The translations under genes were made by a program, and so were the position numbers. A stretch of 64,000 nt of DNA from contig CAKTYU010000002.1 in NCBI GenBank assembly GCA_934633985.1, positions 62,001-126,000 on the forward strand. Direction: 5' to 3'. This DNA comes from an uncultured Clostridia bacterium (GTDB lineage Bacteria; Bacillota; Clostridia; Christensenellales; CAG-138). The number at the start of each line of letters is the position of its first letter. The stretch's first letter is position 1. This document shows, piece by piece, positions 40,114 through 48,622 of this stretch. The notes beneath the pieces were generated by a model, which was not told where the DNA came from, searched no databases, and was given only the letters and a program-made list of their open reading frames with translations.

Positions 40114-41051
40114 TTTCCCCCTGCCGCAAGCCCCGCGGCTTCCGCTATTGCCGCGGCGAGGTAATCTATGCTGTTTAGCGCCTGCTCAAGGGTATTGGCG
40201 TTATGGCCTACCTCTACCAGCAGGCACTGATTTGATATGTGCTGATTGTAGCGCCCTGGCTTTACGCGGATATCCCGCGTGAGGCTGGGGTCTATGCCCT
40301 TCAGGGTGTTTGTTATGCGCTCCGCAAGGGCATAGTTGGAGTCAAAGTCGGGCATCTTGCCGTAGCCCGTGCCGGTGGCGCCCTTGCCGGTGCCCACGAC
40401 GAACATGAGCCGCGCGCACTGCCTGCCGTCTATGGTAACAAAATCTGCCGGCTCTGTGGGGCTTTTGCCGAAGGAATCCCTGTGAAGGTCTATGTACATG
40501 GTGATAGAGGGGTACTTATCCCGGTATTTTTCCATGGTTTTTAAGGAGCGGGAGTAGGAGGTGGCGAGCTTGGGCGGCTCGTGGTCCGTGCTGTCGTGCA
40601 GCACCGCTATGCCATAGCCCCGCAGGCGCTCCGCAAGCCTTTCGCCCACCGCGACCACGTTTTTATCGTTGTCGCGGGTGCGCCATCTGCCGCTCTCCTC
40701 GTATTTATAATCCCCCTTCTGCAAATACGCCTCGGTGGTGTGGGTGTGGTATATGAGTATCCTTGGCTCCTTCCCCTCGAGGCTCACCATGGGAGGCTCC
40801 TTGGATATGACTTCTATCTTTATCTCCGCGCTTTTGGGCGCGGGGGCGGCTTGGGGCTTTGCGGGGGCTTCGGGCTGACCGCCGCCGTGTATGTACGGAA
40901 ATTCCATAAATAGCAGCGCGTCATATACGCTGCCGCCGATTTTATAGTAGGATGAAAAGTGCAGCCAGTACAGCCCGAGGCAGAGAGTAAACACCACGAG
41001 GGCGGCAATATTTATCCCCTTGTTCCCTTTGTATATACGTTTCCTTCGCAT
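40092..41051 (-). CDS. spoIIP: Stage II sporulation protein P (SpoIIP)
   Basis: A 319-residue sporulation peptidoglycan hydrolase with one N-terminal helix (about 13-32) and a SpoIIP catalytic domain from about 95: ILIYHTHTTEAY, the conserved SLKTMEKYRDKYPSITMYIDLHRDSFGK, and LLVEVGHNANTLEQA. SpoIIP acts with SpoIID and SpoIIM as amidase and endopeptidase to thin septal wall and drive engulfment, in the mother cell. The ATG at 41051 is chosen over a TTG at 41060, which is too close to the ribosome site; that site sits inside a hairpin (41059-41093). It follows gpr, as in Bacillus. Confidence 0.9.
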   Translation of the reverse strand: MRRKRIYKGNKGINIAALVVFTLCLGLYWLHFSSYYKIGGSVYDALLFMEFPYIHGGGQPEAPAKPQAAPAPKSAEIKIEVISKEPPMVSLEGKEPRILIYHTHTTEAYLQKGDYKYEESGRWRTRDNDKNVVAVGERLAERLRGYGIAVLHDSTDHEPPKLATSYSRSLKTMEKYRDKYPSITMYIDLHRDSFGKSPTEPADFVTIDGRQCARLMFVVGTGKGATGTGYGKMPDFDSNYALAERITNTLKGIDPSLTRDIRVKPGRYNQHISNQCLLVEVGHNANTLEQALNSIDYLAAAIAEAAGLAAGGNQLSLSP

Positions 41052-41058
41052 AAGTGAC

Positions 41059-41093
41059 AAGCCCTCCGCTAAAATGTTATGAGCGGAGGGCTT
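41059..41093 (-). promoter_or_regulatory. Hairpin between gpr and spoIIP that occludes the spoIIP ribosome site
   Basis: AAGCCCTCCGCT and AGCGGAGGGCTT form a perfect 12-bp stem with an 11-base loop. In the minus-strand transcript the 3' arm contains GGAGGG, the only candidate ribosome site for spoIIP. There is no T run, so it is not a simple terminator. It lies 9 bases after the gpr stop codon. Confidence 0.6.
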
Positions 41094-41102
41094 TGGGTAT
41101 GA

Positions 41103-42026
41103 CTAAGCTATCAACATACGCACGTCCTCAAAGCTCTTGCCGAAAAGCGCCATGTTTATGCCCGTGGCGATAATGCCGGACATATCCTCTACAATAGAAT
41201 CTATATCCTTGGGCGTTACCACCATCTGGCCCATGCTTTCGCTTATGACCTGCTCCGCAAGGCGCTTCAGCTTTTCCTCGTCGCCGTGCAGGCCGGTCTT
41301 GTCCGCGATGAGGGAGATGACCTCCTGCGTTATGGTGGCTGCATGAACCACCAGGGGCACTCCTATGGCTATTACGGGCACGCCGAAGGCCGCGCTGTTC
41401 AGTCCAATACGGTTGTTGCCTATGCCGCTGCCGGGGCTTATTCCGGTGTCGGTGAGCTGTATGGCGGTGTTTATGCGGGCGGCGCGGCGGGAGGCGAGGG
41501 CGTCTATGGCGATTATCATATCCGGTTTGGCGTATTCCTTTACCCCCTTGACTATCTCCATGGTCTCTATGCCTGTGACCCCCAGCACGCCGGGCGCTAC
41601 CGAGCATACCGAGCGCACTGCGGCGGGCAGGGCTTCCGGCATGTACTCGGTGACGTGGCGGGTGACATATATGCGCTCCGCCACCCGCGGGCCGAGGGAG
41701 TCCGACGTGATGGAGCGGTTGCCCAAGCCCACCACGAGCACCGTTGCGTCCTCCTTAAGCCCATCGAACATATTGCACAGCTCCCCGGAGAGAGCGGCGC
41801 TCATCTGCTCGAAAAGGTCGAGCGGGCGGTTGCTCAGCTCGGGCGCGTCCAGCGTGACGTATTTGCCCATGGGCTTATCCAGCTTTTCCGCCGCTGCCCT
41901 GTCGGTTATCCTTATGCGGGAGACGGTCATGCGCTCCCTTTCCTCTGTCTGCTCCTCAACGCCCGCTATGTCCGGGTTTAATTCCCGGGATTCCAGCGCC
42001 AGATCGGTGCGTATACCTGATGACAT
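41103..42026 (-). CDS. gpr: Germination protease GPR
   Basis: A 307-residue aspartic-type protease that degrades small acid-soluble spore proteins at germination. The start region IRTDLALE, VLVVGLGNRSITSDSLGPRVAERIYVTRH, GVTGIETMEIVKGV, IIAIDALASRRAARINTAIQLTDTGISPGSGIGNNR and GVPVIAIGVPLVVHA are typical; the two catalytic Asp positions lie in IAIDALA and in the conserved N-terminal block. The N-terminal propeptide is retained. AAGGAG supports the ATG at 42026 over one eight codons upstream. gpr and spoIIP are neighbours in many spore formers. Confidence 0.93.
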   Translation of the reverse strand: MSSGIRTDLALESRELNPDIAGVEEQTEERERMTVSRIRITDRAAAEKLDKPMGKYVTLDAPELSNRPLDLFEQMSAALSGELCNMFDGLKEDATVLVVGLGNRSITSDSLGPRVAERIYVTRHVTEYMPEALPAAVRSVCSVAPGVLGVTGIETMEIVKGVKEYAKPDMIIAIDALASRRAARINTAIQLTDTGISPGSGIGNNRIGLNSAAFGVPVIAIGVPLVVHAATITQEVISLIADKTGLHGDEEKLKRLAEQVISESMGQMVVTPKDIDSIVEDMSGIIATGINMALFGKSFEDVRMLIA

Positions 42027-42131
42027 CTTTATTCGGCTCCTTTTTCTCAAAATAAATTATATACTTGTATTATGGCGGCAAAGCCGTTATAATATTTTGC
42101 GGAAAAACACCGGAACGGAGAAAAAACAGGG

Positions 42132-42160
42132 TTGCGCCTCGCAGCTTTATGTGTTATAAT
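42132..42160 (+). promoter_or_regulatory. Promoter of rpsT
   Basis: TTGCGC (42132-42137), 17 bases, and TATAAT (42155-42160) with an upstream TGT extended -10, about 40 bases before the start. Confidence 0.7.
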
Positions 42161-42201
42161 CAACTCTGTTCGAGTAAAAAAGACACAGGGGGTGAATTGT
42201 T

Positions 42202-42462
42202 TTGGCTAACCATAAGTCCGCTTTGAAGCGCGTGGGCGTAAGCGAGAAGAAGAATCTTCGCAACCGCATGATCACGTCTCAGGTTAAGACTGCTGTCAAG
42301 AGCTTCGACAAGGCTCTGGCTTCCGAAGACAAGGCTGCTGTTGAAAGCGCCTATGTCAAGGCCGTAAGCACCGTCGATAAGGCAGCCGGTAAGGGCGTTA
42401 TCCACAAGAACGCCGCTAATCGCAAAAAGGCTCAGTTGGCAATAAAGCTCGCGGCAAAGTAA
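42202..42462 (+). CDS. rpsT: 30S ribosomal protein S20
   Basis: An 86-residue basic helical bundle protein bound to 16S rRNA: MANHKSALKRVGVSEKKNLRNRMITSQVK at the start and GVIHKNAANRKKAQLA at the end. The start codon is TTG with GGGGGTG upstream; a non-ATG start is usual for rpsT and is tied to its translational autoregulation in other bacteria. Ile uses mostly ATC, unlike the neighbours. It is divergent from gpr, preserving the rpsT-gpr-spoIIP neighbourhood. Confidence 0.95.
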   Translation: MANHKSALKRVGVSEKKNLRNRMITSQVKTAVKSFDKALASEDKAAVESAYVKAVSTVDKAAGKGVIHKNAANRKKAQLAIKLAAK

Positions 42463-42503
42463 TTTAAGCCAAAAGAATTGCCCGTTTGATAAACGCGTTA
42501 AAG

Positions 42504-42529
42504 GCCAGCCACAATCGGTTGGTTTTTTT
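42504..42529 (+). terminator. Terminator of rpsT
   Basis: CCAGCC and GGTTGG form a short stem around ACAATC, followed by seven T residues. Confidence 0.8.
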
Positions 42530-42562
42530 CGTACAGCAATCAAGATAGAGGATAGGCGAAGG

Positions 42563-43480
42563 ATGAAGAACAAAGGCGTGCTTTACGCGCTGGGCGCGGG
42601 TATAAGCTGGGGCTTGAGCCTCGGCATATTTGGCCGTACCATGACCTCCTTCGGCTTTACTGCCATGCAGGTATCCGCCGTAAGGACCACCATAAGCGCC
42701 ATTACGTTTATCATATTGGCGCTGGCGACGGATCGCGGGGCGTTTAGGATAAAGCCCAAGGATATATGGATATTCCTCTGCTCCGGCTTTATAAGCGTTA
42801 CGCTGTTCTGCTGGTGCTACTTTACCTCCACCAGGCTATGCTCTCTGGCTGTGGGCGGGGTGCTGCAATATACCGCGCCGGTATGGGTGGTGGTGCTTTC
42901 CGCCCTCATCTTCAAGGAGCCCATCACGAAAGTAAAGGCCGCCGCCATGGCCGTCGCCATAGTGGGCTGCGTGCTGGTCAGCGGCATAACCCGTGGGGTA
43001 GGGCAGGTATCAGCCTTCGGGCTCATCGCGGGGGTACTTTCCGGCATAACCTACGGAAGCTATACCGTGTTTACCCGCTTTGCCGTGCCCAAGTACCGCA
43101 CAATGACGATAAACGTCTATACCTTCATCGTGGCGTCGGCCACCTCGCTGCTGCTGTCCGGCCCGGTGAAAACCGTGTCCGCCGTATGCACCCCCAAGGT
43201 GCTTCCCGTGGCGATAATAGGCGGCATAATGTGCGCGGCGGTGCCCTATTATCTGTACAACAAGAGCTTAGAGACGCTGGAAAACGGCAAGGCGAGCATA
43301 CTCGCCACCATAGAGCCGGTGATAGCCATAATGGTCTCGGTATTTTACTATAAGGAGCCCCTGAGCATGGAGGCCTTCATAGGGATAGTGCTGATATTGG
43401 GGGCGGTGGTGATACTGGCGGTGCAAAAGGACGGCGCGCCGGCAAAGGGCGAGAGCCGCGGGTCACAGGCCGCGAAATAG
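42563..43480 (+). CDS. EamA/DMT-family transporter
   Basis: A 305-residue membrane protein with ten predicted helices in two EamA repeats (about 5-140 and 150-290). The repeat signature appears as LQYTAPVWVVVLSALIFKEPITKVKAAAMAVAIVGCVLV in the first half and ILATIEPVIAIMVSVFYYKEPLSMEAFIGIVLILGAVVIL in the second. Family members export amino acids, nucleotides or drugs; the substrate is not apparent. AAGGATG overlap provides a weak ribosome site. The gene stands alone between two terminators. Confidence 0.85.
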   Translation: MKNKGVLYALGAGISWGLSLGIFGRTMTSFGFTAMQVSAVRTTISAITFIILALATDRGAFRIKPKDIWIFLCSGFISVTLFCWCYFTSTRLCSLAVGGVLQYTAPVWVVVLSALIFKEPITKVKAAAMAVAIVGCVLVSGITRGVGQVSAFGLIAGVLSGITYGSYTVFTRFAVPKYRTMTINVYTFIVASATSLLLSGPVKTVSAVCTPKVLPVAIIGGIMCAAVPYYLYNKSLETLENGKASILATIEPVIAIMVSVFYYKEPLSMEAFIGIVLILGAVVILAVQKDGAPAKGESRGSQAAK

Positions 43481-43506
43481 GGCTTTCATACTTATTATAA
43501 AAGATC

Positions 43507-43537
43507 GCTGCCCGGGAGCTATCCGGGCGCTTTTTTT
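43507..43537 (+). terminator. Terminator of the EamA gene
   Basis: GCCCGG and CCGGGC with a seven-base loop, then GC and a run of seven T. Confidence 0.8.
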
Positions 43538-43574
43538 GTAAAAAACAAAAAACTGCCGCAGCAAAAGAGGATTT

Positions 43575-43602
43575 TTGACTTTTGCAAAGAAAAAGATAAA
43601 AA
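43575..43602 (+). promoter_or_regulatory. Candidate promoter of the dgt-dnaG-rpoD operon
   Basis: TTGACT (43575-43580), 16 bases, TAAAAA (43597-43602), just before the dgt ribosome site. The -10 box is weak. Confidence 0.4.
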
Positions 43603-43626
43603 AGCGTCTGCGGAGGTAATTGTTAT

Positions 43627-44655
43627 ATGGCTACTGTAAGCGGCAAGGACTATCGGGAATTTGTAGAGGAGAAGGAAAGGGAATACTTTTCGCAGTATGC
43701 CTCCCTTTCTGCAAACACGAGGGGCCGCGAGCACCCGATGAAGCCCTGCCCTATACGGACGGATTACATTCGGGACAGGGACAGGATAATACACTGCAAA
43801 TCCTTCCGGCGGCTCAAGCATAAGACGCAGGTGTTCCTGTCGCCCGTAGGCGATCACTACCGCACCAGATTGACGCACACCTTGGAGGTGAGCCAGATAG
43901 CCCGCACCATAGCCCGTGGGCTCAGGCTGAACGAGGACCTCACAGAGGCTATTGCGCTGGGCCACGATCTCGGCCACACCCCCTTCGGCCATGCCGGCGA
44001 AGAGGTGCTCAATAACCTTATGAAGGACGAGGGCGGCTTTGCCCATAACAAGCAGAGCATCCGCGTGGTGGAAAAGCTGGAAAACGACGGCAGGGGCCTT
44101 AACCTAACATACGAGGTGAGGGACGGCATACTTAACCACCGCCGCAGCGGAGCCCCCTGCACGCTGGAGGGCTATGTGGTGAGCTTTGCGGACAGGATAG
44201 CGTATATAAACCACGACATAGACGACGCGATAAGGGCGGGCGTGCTCCTCCCGAGCGACATACCGGAAAGCTGCAACAAGGTGCTGGGCGACACCCACGG
44301 CGAGCGCATAAACACCATGATAATGGACATATTGGAGCAGAGCTTCGACAAGCCCCAAATAAACATGAGCGAGCCGGTCAGGGAGCAGTTCCAGATACTG
44401 AGGAATTTCATGTTCGATAAGGTATACCTGAACCCAAGGGCGAAGGGAGAGGAGAAAAAGAGCAAGCTCCTGATGGAGCAGCTATTTGCATACTACCTTG
44501 ACCACATAGACCTGCTGCCAAAGGAGTTTTTGATGAACCTCGAGGAGGACGGCAGAAAGCGCATAGTGGCGGATTACATAGCCTGCATGACGGACAATTA
44601 CGCTATAACGGACTATGAGCGGCTGTTCGTGCCAAGGGAATGGAGCAGGATGTAG
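43627..44655 (+). CDS. dgt: Deoxyguanosinetriphosphate triphosphohydrolase-like protein
   Basis: A 342-residue HD-domain enzyme. Metal-binding residues are in THTLEVSQIAR, GHDLGHTPFGHAGE and FADRIAYINHDIDD. The family cleaves dNTPs to deoxynucleosides and tripolyphosphate, adjusting the dNTP pool; specificity is not readable. The start motif RTDYIRDRDRIIHCKSFRRLKHKTQVF is typical of the Firmicutes subgroup. GCGGAGG precedes the ATG. In many Clostridia, as here, it comes before dnaG and rpoD in one operon. Confidence 0.9.
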   Translation: MATVSGKDYREFVEEKEREYFSQYASLSANTRGREHPMKPCPIRTDYIRDRDRIIHCKSFRRLKHKTQVFLSPVGDHYRTRLTHTLEVSQIARTIARGLRLNEDLTEAIALGHDLGHTPFGHAGEEVLNNLMKDEGGFAHNKQSIRVVEKLENDGRGLNLTYEVRDGILNHRRSGAPCTLEGYVVSFADRIAYINHDIDDAIRAGVLLPSDIPESCNKVLGDTHGERINTMIMDILEQSFDKPQINMSEPVREQFQILRNFMFDKVYLNPRAKGEEKKSKLLMEQLFAYYLDHIDLLPKEFLMNLEEDGRKRIVADYIACMTDNYAITDYERLFVPREWSRM

Positions 44656-44721
44656 AAAAAGGACTTTTGAGATTTCCGCAGAATAAGATGATTTGTCGGA
44701 TAATGACGAAAGGAGGAGGCA

Positions 44722-46482
44722 ATGGCGATATTTCCGGATGCGTGGCTGAGCGAGCTGCTCAGCAAAAGCGACCTTGCCGCTATCGCCTCCGAGTATACCC
44801 TGCTTAAGCCAAAGGGCAGGCGGCTTTGGGGCTGCTGCCCCTTCCACAGCGAAAAGACCCCGTCCTTTTCCGTGGTGCCGGACGAGCAGTTCTACTACTG
44901 CTTCGGCTGCCACGCGGGCGGGAGCGTGGTTCAGTTCGTCATGGACGCGGAAAAGCTCACCTATGTGGAGGCCATAAAGTACCTCGCCCAGCGGGCGGGC
45001 ATGGAGCTTCCGGACAACGTGGACGATGACAGGCTCCGGCAGGAGCGGGCGCTAAAGGAGCGGCTGTATGCCGCCTGCAAGGACGCCGCAATGTTTTACC
45101 GCAGCAGGCTTTTGAGCGAGGAGGGCAGGCAAGCCCAGAGGTACCTTATGAGGCGGGATATAGACGCGGCCGCCGCTACCAAGTTCGGCCTCGGCTATGC
45201 CCCCGCGGGATGGGACAACCTGCTGAAATACATGACGGAAAAGGGCTACTCAAGAGAGCATCTTCTCGCGGCTGGCCTGATAATACAGGGCAAGGGCAAG
45301 GATAAATACTACGACGCATACAGGGACAGGGTGATGTTTCCCATAGTATCCACCACCAAGCGGGTGCTGGGCTTTGGCGCCCGCACCATGGGGGATGACA
45401 CGCCAAAGTACCTCAATACCGGCGACACGCCCATATTCAACAAGCGAAACAACCTTTACGGGCTGAACCTTCAAAAAGGCAAGCACCTTGCGGATATTAT
45501 AATCGTCGAGGGGTACATGGATGTAATAAGCCTTTACAGGGCGGGCGTCACCAACGCCGTGGCGAGCCTCGGCACGGCGCTCACGCAGCAGCAGGCAAGG
45601 CTCATCAAGCGCTATGTGCCAAAGGTCTATATAAGCTATGACGGCGATTCCGCCGGACAGAATGCTACCCTGCGCGGTTTGGATATACTTGCCAAAGAAG
45701 GGCTTGACGTCAGGGTGATAGTTATACCCGACAACATGGACCCGGACGATTACGCTAAGAAATTCGGCGGGCAGGAATATCTGGCGCTTAAGGATAAGGC
45801 GCTGACGCTCAACGGCTTTAAGCTGGACAGCCTTATGGGGGGCATAGACCTCGGTACGCCGGACGGCAGGGAGGAATACGCGAAAAAGGCGTGCGCGCTG
45901 CTTGCGAGGCTGGAGCCGGTGGAGCAGGAGCGCTATGCGCCGGTAATAGCGCGGAGGACGGGCCTTTCCAGGGAGTCCATACTGCGCCAGTGCGGCATAG
46001 GGGCGGGCCCCGCCGGGAATAGCATTGGAAATAGTCGGAATACTAAGCAGCAAAACAGGGAACGGCCCAAAAACGTCAATAAGGCGGAGACGGCGCTGCT
46101 ATGCTGCATGATAAAGTCCGGCGAGGCGCTGCTCTGCGCCATGGAAGAAATGGCGCGATACGGCGTGAGCTTTTCAGACGGCGCGCTCAACGCCTTTGCG
46201 GAGGGCCTTCTGGCAAAAAGCGCGATGGGCGAAAAGCTGGATATACCGCTGGCGCTGTCCATGCTGCCCCAGGAGGCGGCAGAGAGGGTAAGCGCCGCGA
46301 TAGGCAGAGAGGAAAACGTGATAGACCCGGTCGCCACCGCTAAGGACTGCGTGGCCTCCATGGCCCGCGAAGCCATTGACGAAAGGATAAAGGAGCTTGC
46401 GGCGGCCATGCAGGAGGGCGGCAGCGACGGGGAAAAGCGCGAATATATGGAGCTTGTGAAAAAACGGGCCTCATTGAAATAA
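44722..46482 (+). CDS. dnaG: DNA primase DnaG
   Basis: A 586-residue primase. The CHC2 zinc finger is complete (Cys39, His42, Cys60, Cys63 within CCPFHSEKTPSFSVV and YYCFGCHAGG). The catalytic TOPRIM core contains IIVEGYMDVISLYRAG and the metal-binding YISYDGDSAGQNA. The C-terminal part (about 440-586) is the helical helicase-interacting region. It synthesises RNA primers for the lagging strand. AAAGGAGGAGG is a strong ribosome site. It lies between dgt and rpoD, the classical macromolecular-synthesis layout. Confidence 0.95.
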   Translation: MAIFPDAWLSELLSKSDLAAIASEYTLLKPKGRRLWGCCPFHSEKTPSFSVVPDEQFYYCFGCHAGGSVVQFVMDAEKLTYVEAIKYLAQRAGMELPDNVDDDRLRQERALKERLYAACKDAAMFYRSRLLSEEGRQAQRYLMRRDIDAAAATKFGLGYAPAGWDNLLKYMTEKGYSREHLLAAGLIIQGKGKDKYYDAYRDRVMFPIVSTTKRVLGFGARTMGDDTPKYLNTGDTPIFNKRNNLYGLNLQKGKHLADIIIVEGYMDVISLYRAGVTNAVASLGTALTQQQARLIKRYVPKVYISYDGDSAGQNATLRGLDILAKEGLDVRVIVIPDNMDPDDYAKKFGGQEYLALKDKALTLNGFKLDSLMGGIDLGTPDGREEYAKKACALLARLEPVEQERYAPVIARRTGLSRESILRQCGIGAGPAGNSIGNSRNTKQQNRERPKNVNKAETALLCCMIKSGEALLCAMEEMARYGVSFSDGALNAFAEGLLAKSAMGEKLDIPLALSMLPQEAAERVSAAIGREENVIDPVATAKDCVASMAREAIDERIKELAAAMQEGGSDGEKREYMELVKKRASLK

Positions 46483-46521
46483 ACGGGAAAAACTTTAAGT
46501 ACATACAAAGGAGTGGCGGCT

Positions 46522-47673
46522 TTGGAAAAGAAGAACGACATCAAAGAGCTTGACGTTAAGGAGCTTAATGAAGAAAAGGGCGTTAAGGGCGAAAAGAAGG
46601 AGCATAGCAGCGCGGACGCCAAGATAGAGGCCCTTATAGAGATGGGCAAGGCCAAGGGCGTGCTCACCTATAAAGAGGTGATGGACACTCTGGACGATCT
46701 GGAGCTGGATTCGGAGCAGATAGAGCGGATATACGATCGCTTTGAGGCGCAAAATATAGACGTGGTGGAGGAAATGGAAATACCTGACGACATCACCAGC
46801 GACATATCCGAAATAGAGTCCGACATAGGCGGCTCAGAGGGCGTGGCCATAGACGATCCCGTGCGCATGTATCTAAAGGAGATAGGCAAGGTGCCGCTCC
46901 TGAGTGCAGCCGAGGAGATAGAGATAGCAAAGCGCATGGCGGACGGAGATCAGGAGGCAAAGAAGCAGCTGGCCGAGGCCAACCTGCGTCTGGTGGTGTC
47001 CGTTGCGAAGCGGTACGTCGGCCGCGGTATGCTGTTTCTGGATCTTATTCAGGAGGGCAACCTGGGCCTTATAAAGGCGGTGGAAAAGTTCGATTACCGC
47101 AAGGGCTATAAGTTCTCCACCTACGCCACATGGTGGATACGGCAGGCCATAACCCGCGCCATAGCCGATCAGGCCCGCACCATAAGGATACCCGTACACA
47201 TGGTCGAGACCATAAACAAGCTCATCCGCGTAAACCGCCAGCTTTTACAGGAGTACGGCCGCGAGCCGAGGCCGGACGAGATAGCCCGCGAGATGGGCAT
47301 AAGCGAGGAGAAGGTGCGCGAGATAATCAAGGTCGCACAGGAGCCGGTATCCCTCGAAACCCCCATAGGCGAGGAGGAGGACAGTCACCTTGGCGACTTC
47401 ATACCCGACGACGACGCGCCCGCCCCCGCGGAGGTAGCCGCGTTTACGCTGCTAAAGGAGCAGCTTATGGAGGTGTTGGATACGCTTACCCCGAGAGAAG
47501 AAAAGGTGCTTCGCCTCCGCTTCGGGCTGGACGACGGGAAGGCCCGCACGCTGGAGGAGGTCGGGCGGGAATTCAATGTTACCCGGGAACGCATACGCCA
47601 GATAGAGGCAAAGGCGCTGCGCAAGCTTCGCCACCCCTCAAGAAGCAAGAAGCTCAAGGATTTTCTCGAATAA
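46522..47673 (+). CDS. rpoD: Housekeeping RNA polymerase sigma factor RpoD (SigA)
   Basis: A 383-residue primary sigma factor. Region 1.1 (AKIEALIEMGKAKGVLTYKEVMDTLDDLELDSEQIERIY), 1.2 (DDPVRMYLKEIGKVPLLSAAEE), 2.2-2.4 (LRLVVSVAKRYVGRGMLFLDLIQEGNLGLIKAVEKFDYRKGYKFSTYATWWIRQAITRAIADQ), region 3 and the 4.2 helix-turn-helix (TLEEVGREFNVTRERIRQIEAKALRKLRHP) are all intact. The TTG at 46522 is taken as start since AAAGGAG is eight bases upstream; a GTG three codons earlier would overlap that ribosome site. It recognises the TTGACA/TATAAT promoters seen throughout the window. Confidence 0.95.
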   Translation: MEKKNDIKELDVKELNEEKGVKGEKKEHSSADAKIEALIEMGKAKGVLTYKEVMDTLDDLELDSEQIERIYDRFEAQNIDVVEEMEIPDDITSDISEIESDIGGSEGVAIDDPVRMYLKEIGKVPLLSAAEEIEIAKRMADGDQEAKKQLAEANLRLVVSVAKRYVGRGMLFLDLIQEGNLGLIKAVEKFDYRKGYKFSTYATWWIRQAITRAIADQARTIRIPVHMVETINKLIRVNRQLLQEYGREPRPDEIAREMGISEEKVREIIKVAQEPVSLETPIGEEEDSHLGDFIPDDDAPAPAEVAAFTLLKEQLMEVLDTLTPREEKVLRLRFGLDDGKARTLEEVGREFNVTRERIRQIEAKALRKLRHPSRSKKLKDFLE

Positions 47674-47685
47674 TAAACATAAAAA

Positions 47686-47719
47686 AGGCGCTCACCGCGA
47701 TGCCGCGATGGGCGCTCTT
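47686..47719. terminator. Probable terminator between rpoD and the converging small gene
   Basis: AGGCGCTCACCGCG can pair with CGCGATGGGCGCT with one bulge and one mismatch; AAAAAA on one side and TCTTTGCTT on the other give T runs in both directions. Confidence 0.6.
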
Positions 47720-47722
47720 TGC

Positions 47723-48010
47723 TTACTGGCCCAGTTGCCTCAGCACGGACTCCAGCCGCTGCTTCTGCTCTGCCGTGAGCATGGGCGCGAGCTTGCCGGC
47801 CACAGCCGACAGCTCGTTGGGATCTATGGCGCCGCTGCGCTTGGCTGCCGCCAGCTCCCCTATCAGCTCCTGCTCGGACTTGCCGCCGTACTTATCCACC
47901 ATGCTCTGCACGCCGCTTAGCATGGCGGGGTCTATGCTTTGTGCCGTCTGTTCGAGATCCTTCATGTCGGGAAGGGGCTGCTGCCTGCTCCCGCGTAGGC
48001 TGCGCTTCAT
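47723..48010 (-). CDS. Small helical protein of unknown function
   Basis: A 95-residue soluble protein, predicted mostly alpha-helical, with a basic N-terminus (MKRSLRGSRQQP) and the repeated-looking helices DLEQTAQSIDPAMLSGVQSMVDKYGGKSEQELIGELAAAK and DPNELSAVAGKLAPMLTAEQKQRLESVLRQLGQ. No motif I recognise. GAGGTGAT lies 5 bases before the ATG at 48010. It is divergent from the next small gene with about 100 bases between, suggesting joint control. Confidence 0.6.
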   Translation of the reverse strand: MKRSLRGSRQQPLPDMKDLEQTAQSIDPAMLSGVQSMVDKYGGKSEQELIGELAAAKRSGAIDPNELSAVAGKLAPMLTAEQKQRLESVLRQLGQ

Positions 48011-48107
48011 CAAATCACCTCAAAACAATAATATGCGCGGCGGAGGGCAAAGGTTCACATGCCGCCGCTTTTGCATAGAATGGTTATAGATAAAGGGAGG
48101 TAAGACC

Positions 48108-48533
48108 ATGCAGAGAACAGCACCATCGACGCCGCCGAGGAGGCAGGAGGGCTATGAGGGCTCCCCTGCGCTTATGATGGCAAGCAGGATAAGGGCGGAG
48201 CAGGGCCCACAAAAGGCGGCGCAGTACCTTTCCGCCATGGAACCGTTCCTCGCCCCGGGGGAGCGGGCCCATATAGCGTATACGCTGGGCCTGCCAATGC
48301 CGCAGCCTGCGCAGCAGAATTACGCCCAGCAGCCCCAGAGCGCGGGCGGCTTTGGCGGTATGCCCAATATGCAGGGCGCCCAGAACGCTGGGAGCGTGGG
48401 CGGCCTCGGCAATATCGGCAGCATAATGCAGGTCATGCAGCTTATGAACGCCCTTCAGGGCGGGGGAGGCGGGCAGAGCCCGATAGCAAGCATGCTTGGC
48501 GGCCTTATGGGGGGCAAAAAGCCGCAGCAATAA
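48108..48533 (+). CDS. Small protein with a Gln/Gly-rich C-terminal half
   Basis: A 141-residue protein of unknown function. Residues 1-20 are Pro/Arg-rich; 22-62 form helices (ALMMASRIRAEQGPQKAAQYLSAMEPFLAPGERAHIAYTLGL); the remainder is low-complexity Gln, Gly, Met and Asn with GGGGGQSPIASMLGGLMGG near the end. GGGAGGT precedes the ATG. Low-complexity Met/Gly tails can mediate assembly. The gene is paired head-to-head with the preceding small gene. Confidence 0.6.
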   Translation: MQRTAPSTPPRRQEGYEGSPALMMASRIRAEQGPQKAAQYLSAMEPFLAPGERAHIAYTLGLPMPQPAQQNYAQQPQSAGGFGGMPNMQGAQNAGSVGGLGNIGSIMQVMQLMNALQGGGGGQSPIASMLGGLMGGKKPQQ

Positions 48534-48552
48534 TAAAAGCGGCACAGAAAAC

Positions 48553-48581
48553 TTGTGAATAGGGCGCGCCTGTGGTACACT
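48553..48581 (+). promoter_or_regulatory. Promoter of the GT4 gene
   Basis: TTGTGA (48553-48558), 17 bases, TACACT (48576-48581), with TGG before the -10. Confidence 0.6.
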
Positions 48582-48622
48582 GTGCCTTGAAGAGATCACA
48601 AAAGACGGCAGGTATCCTACAA

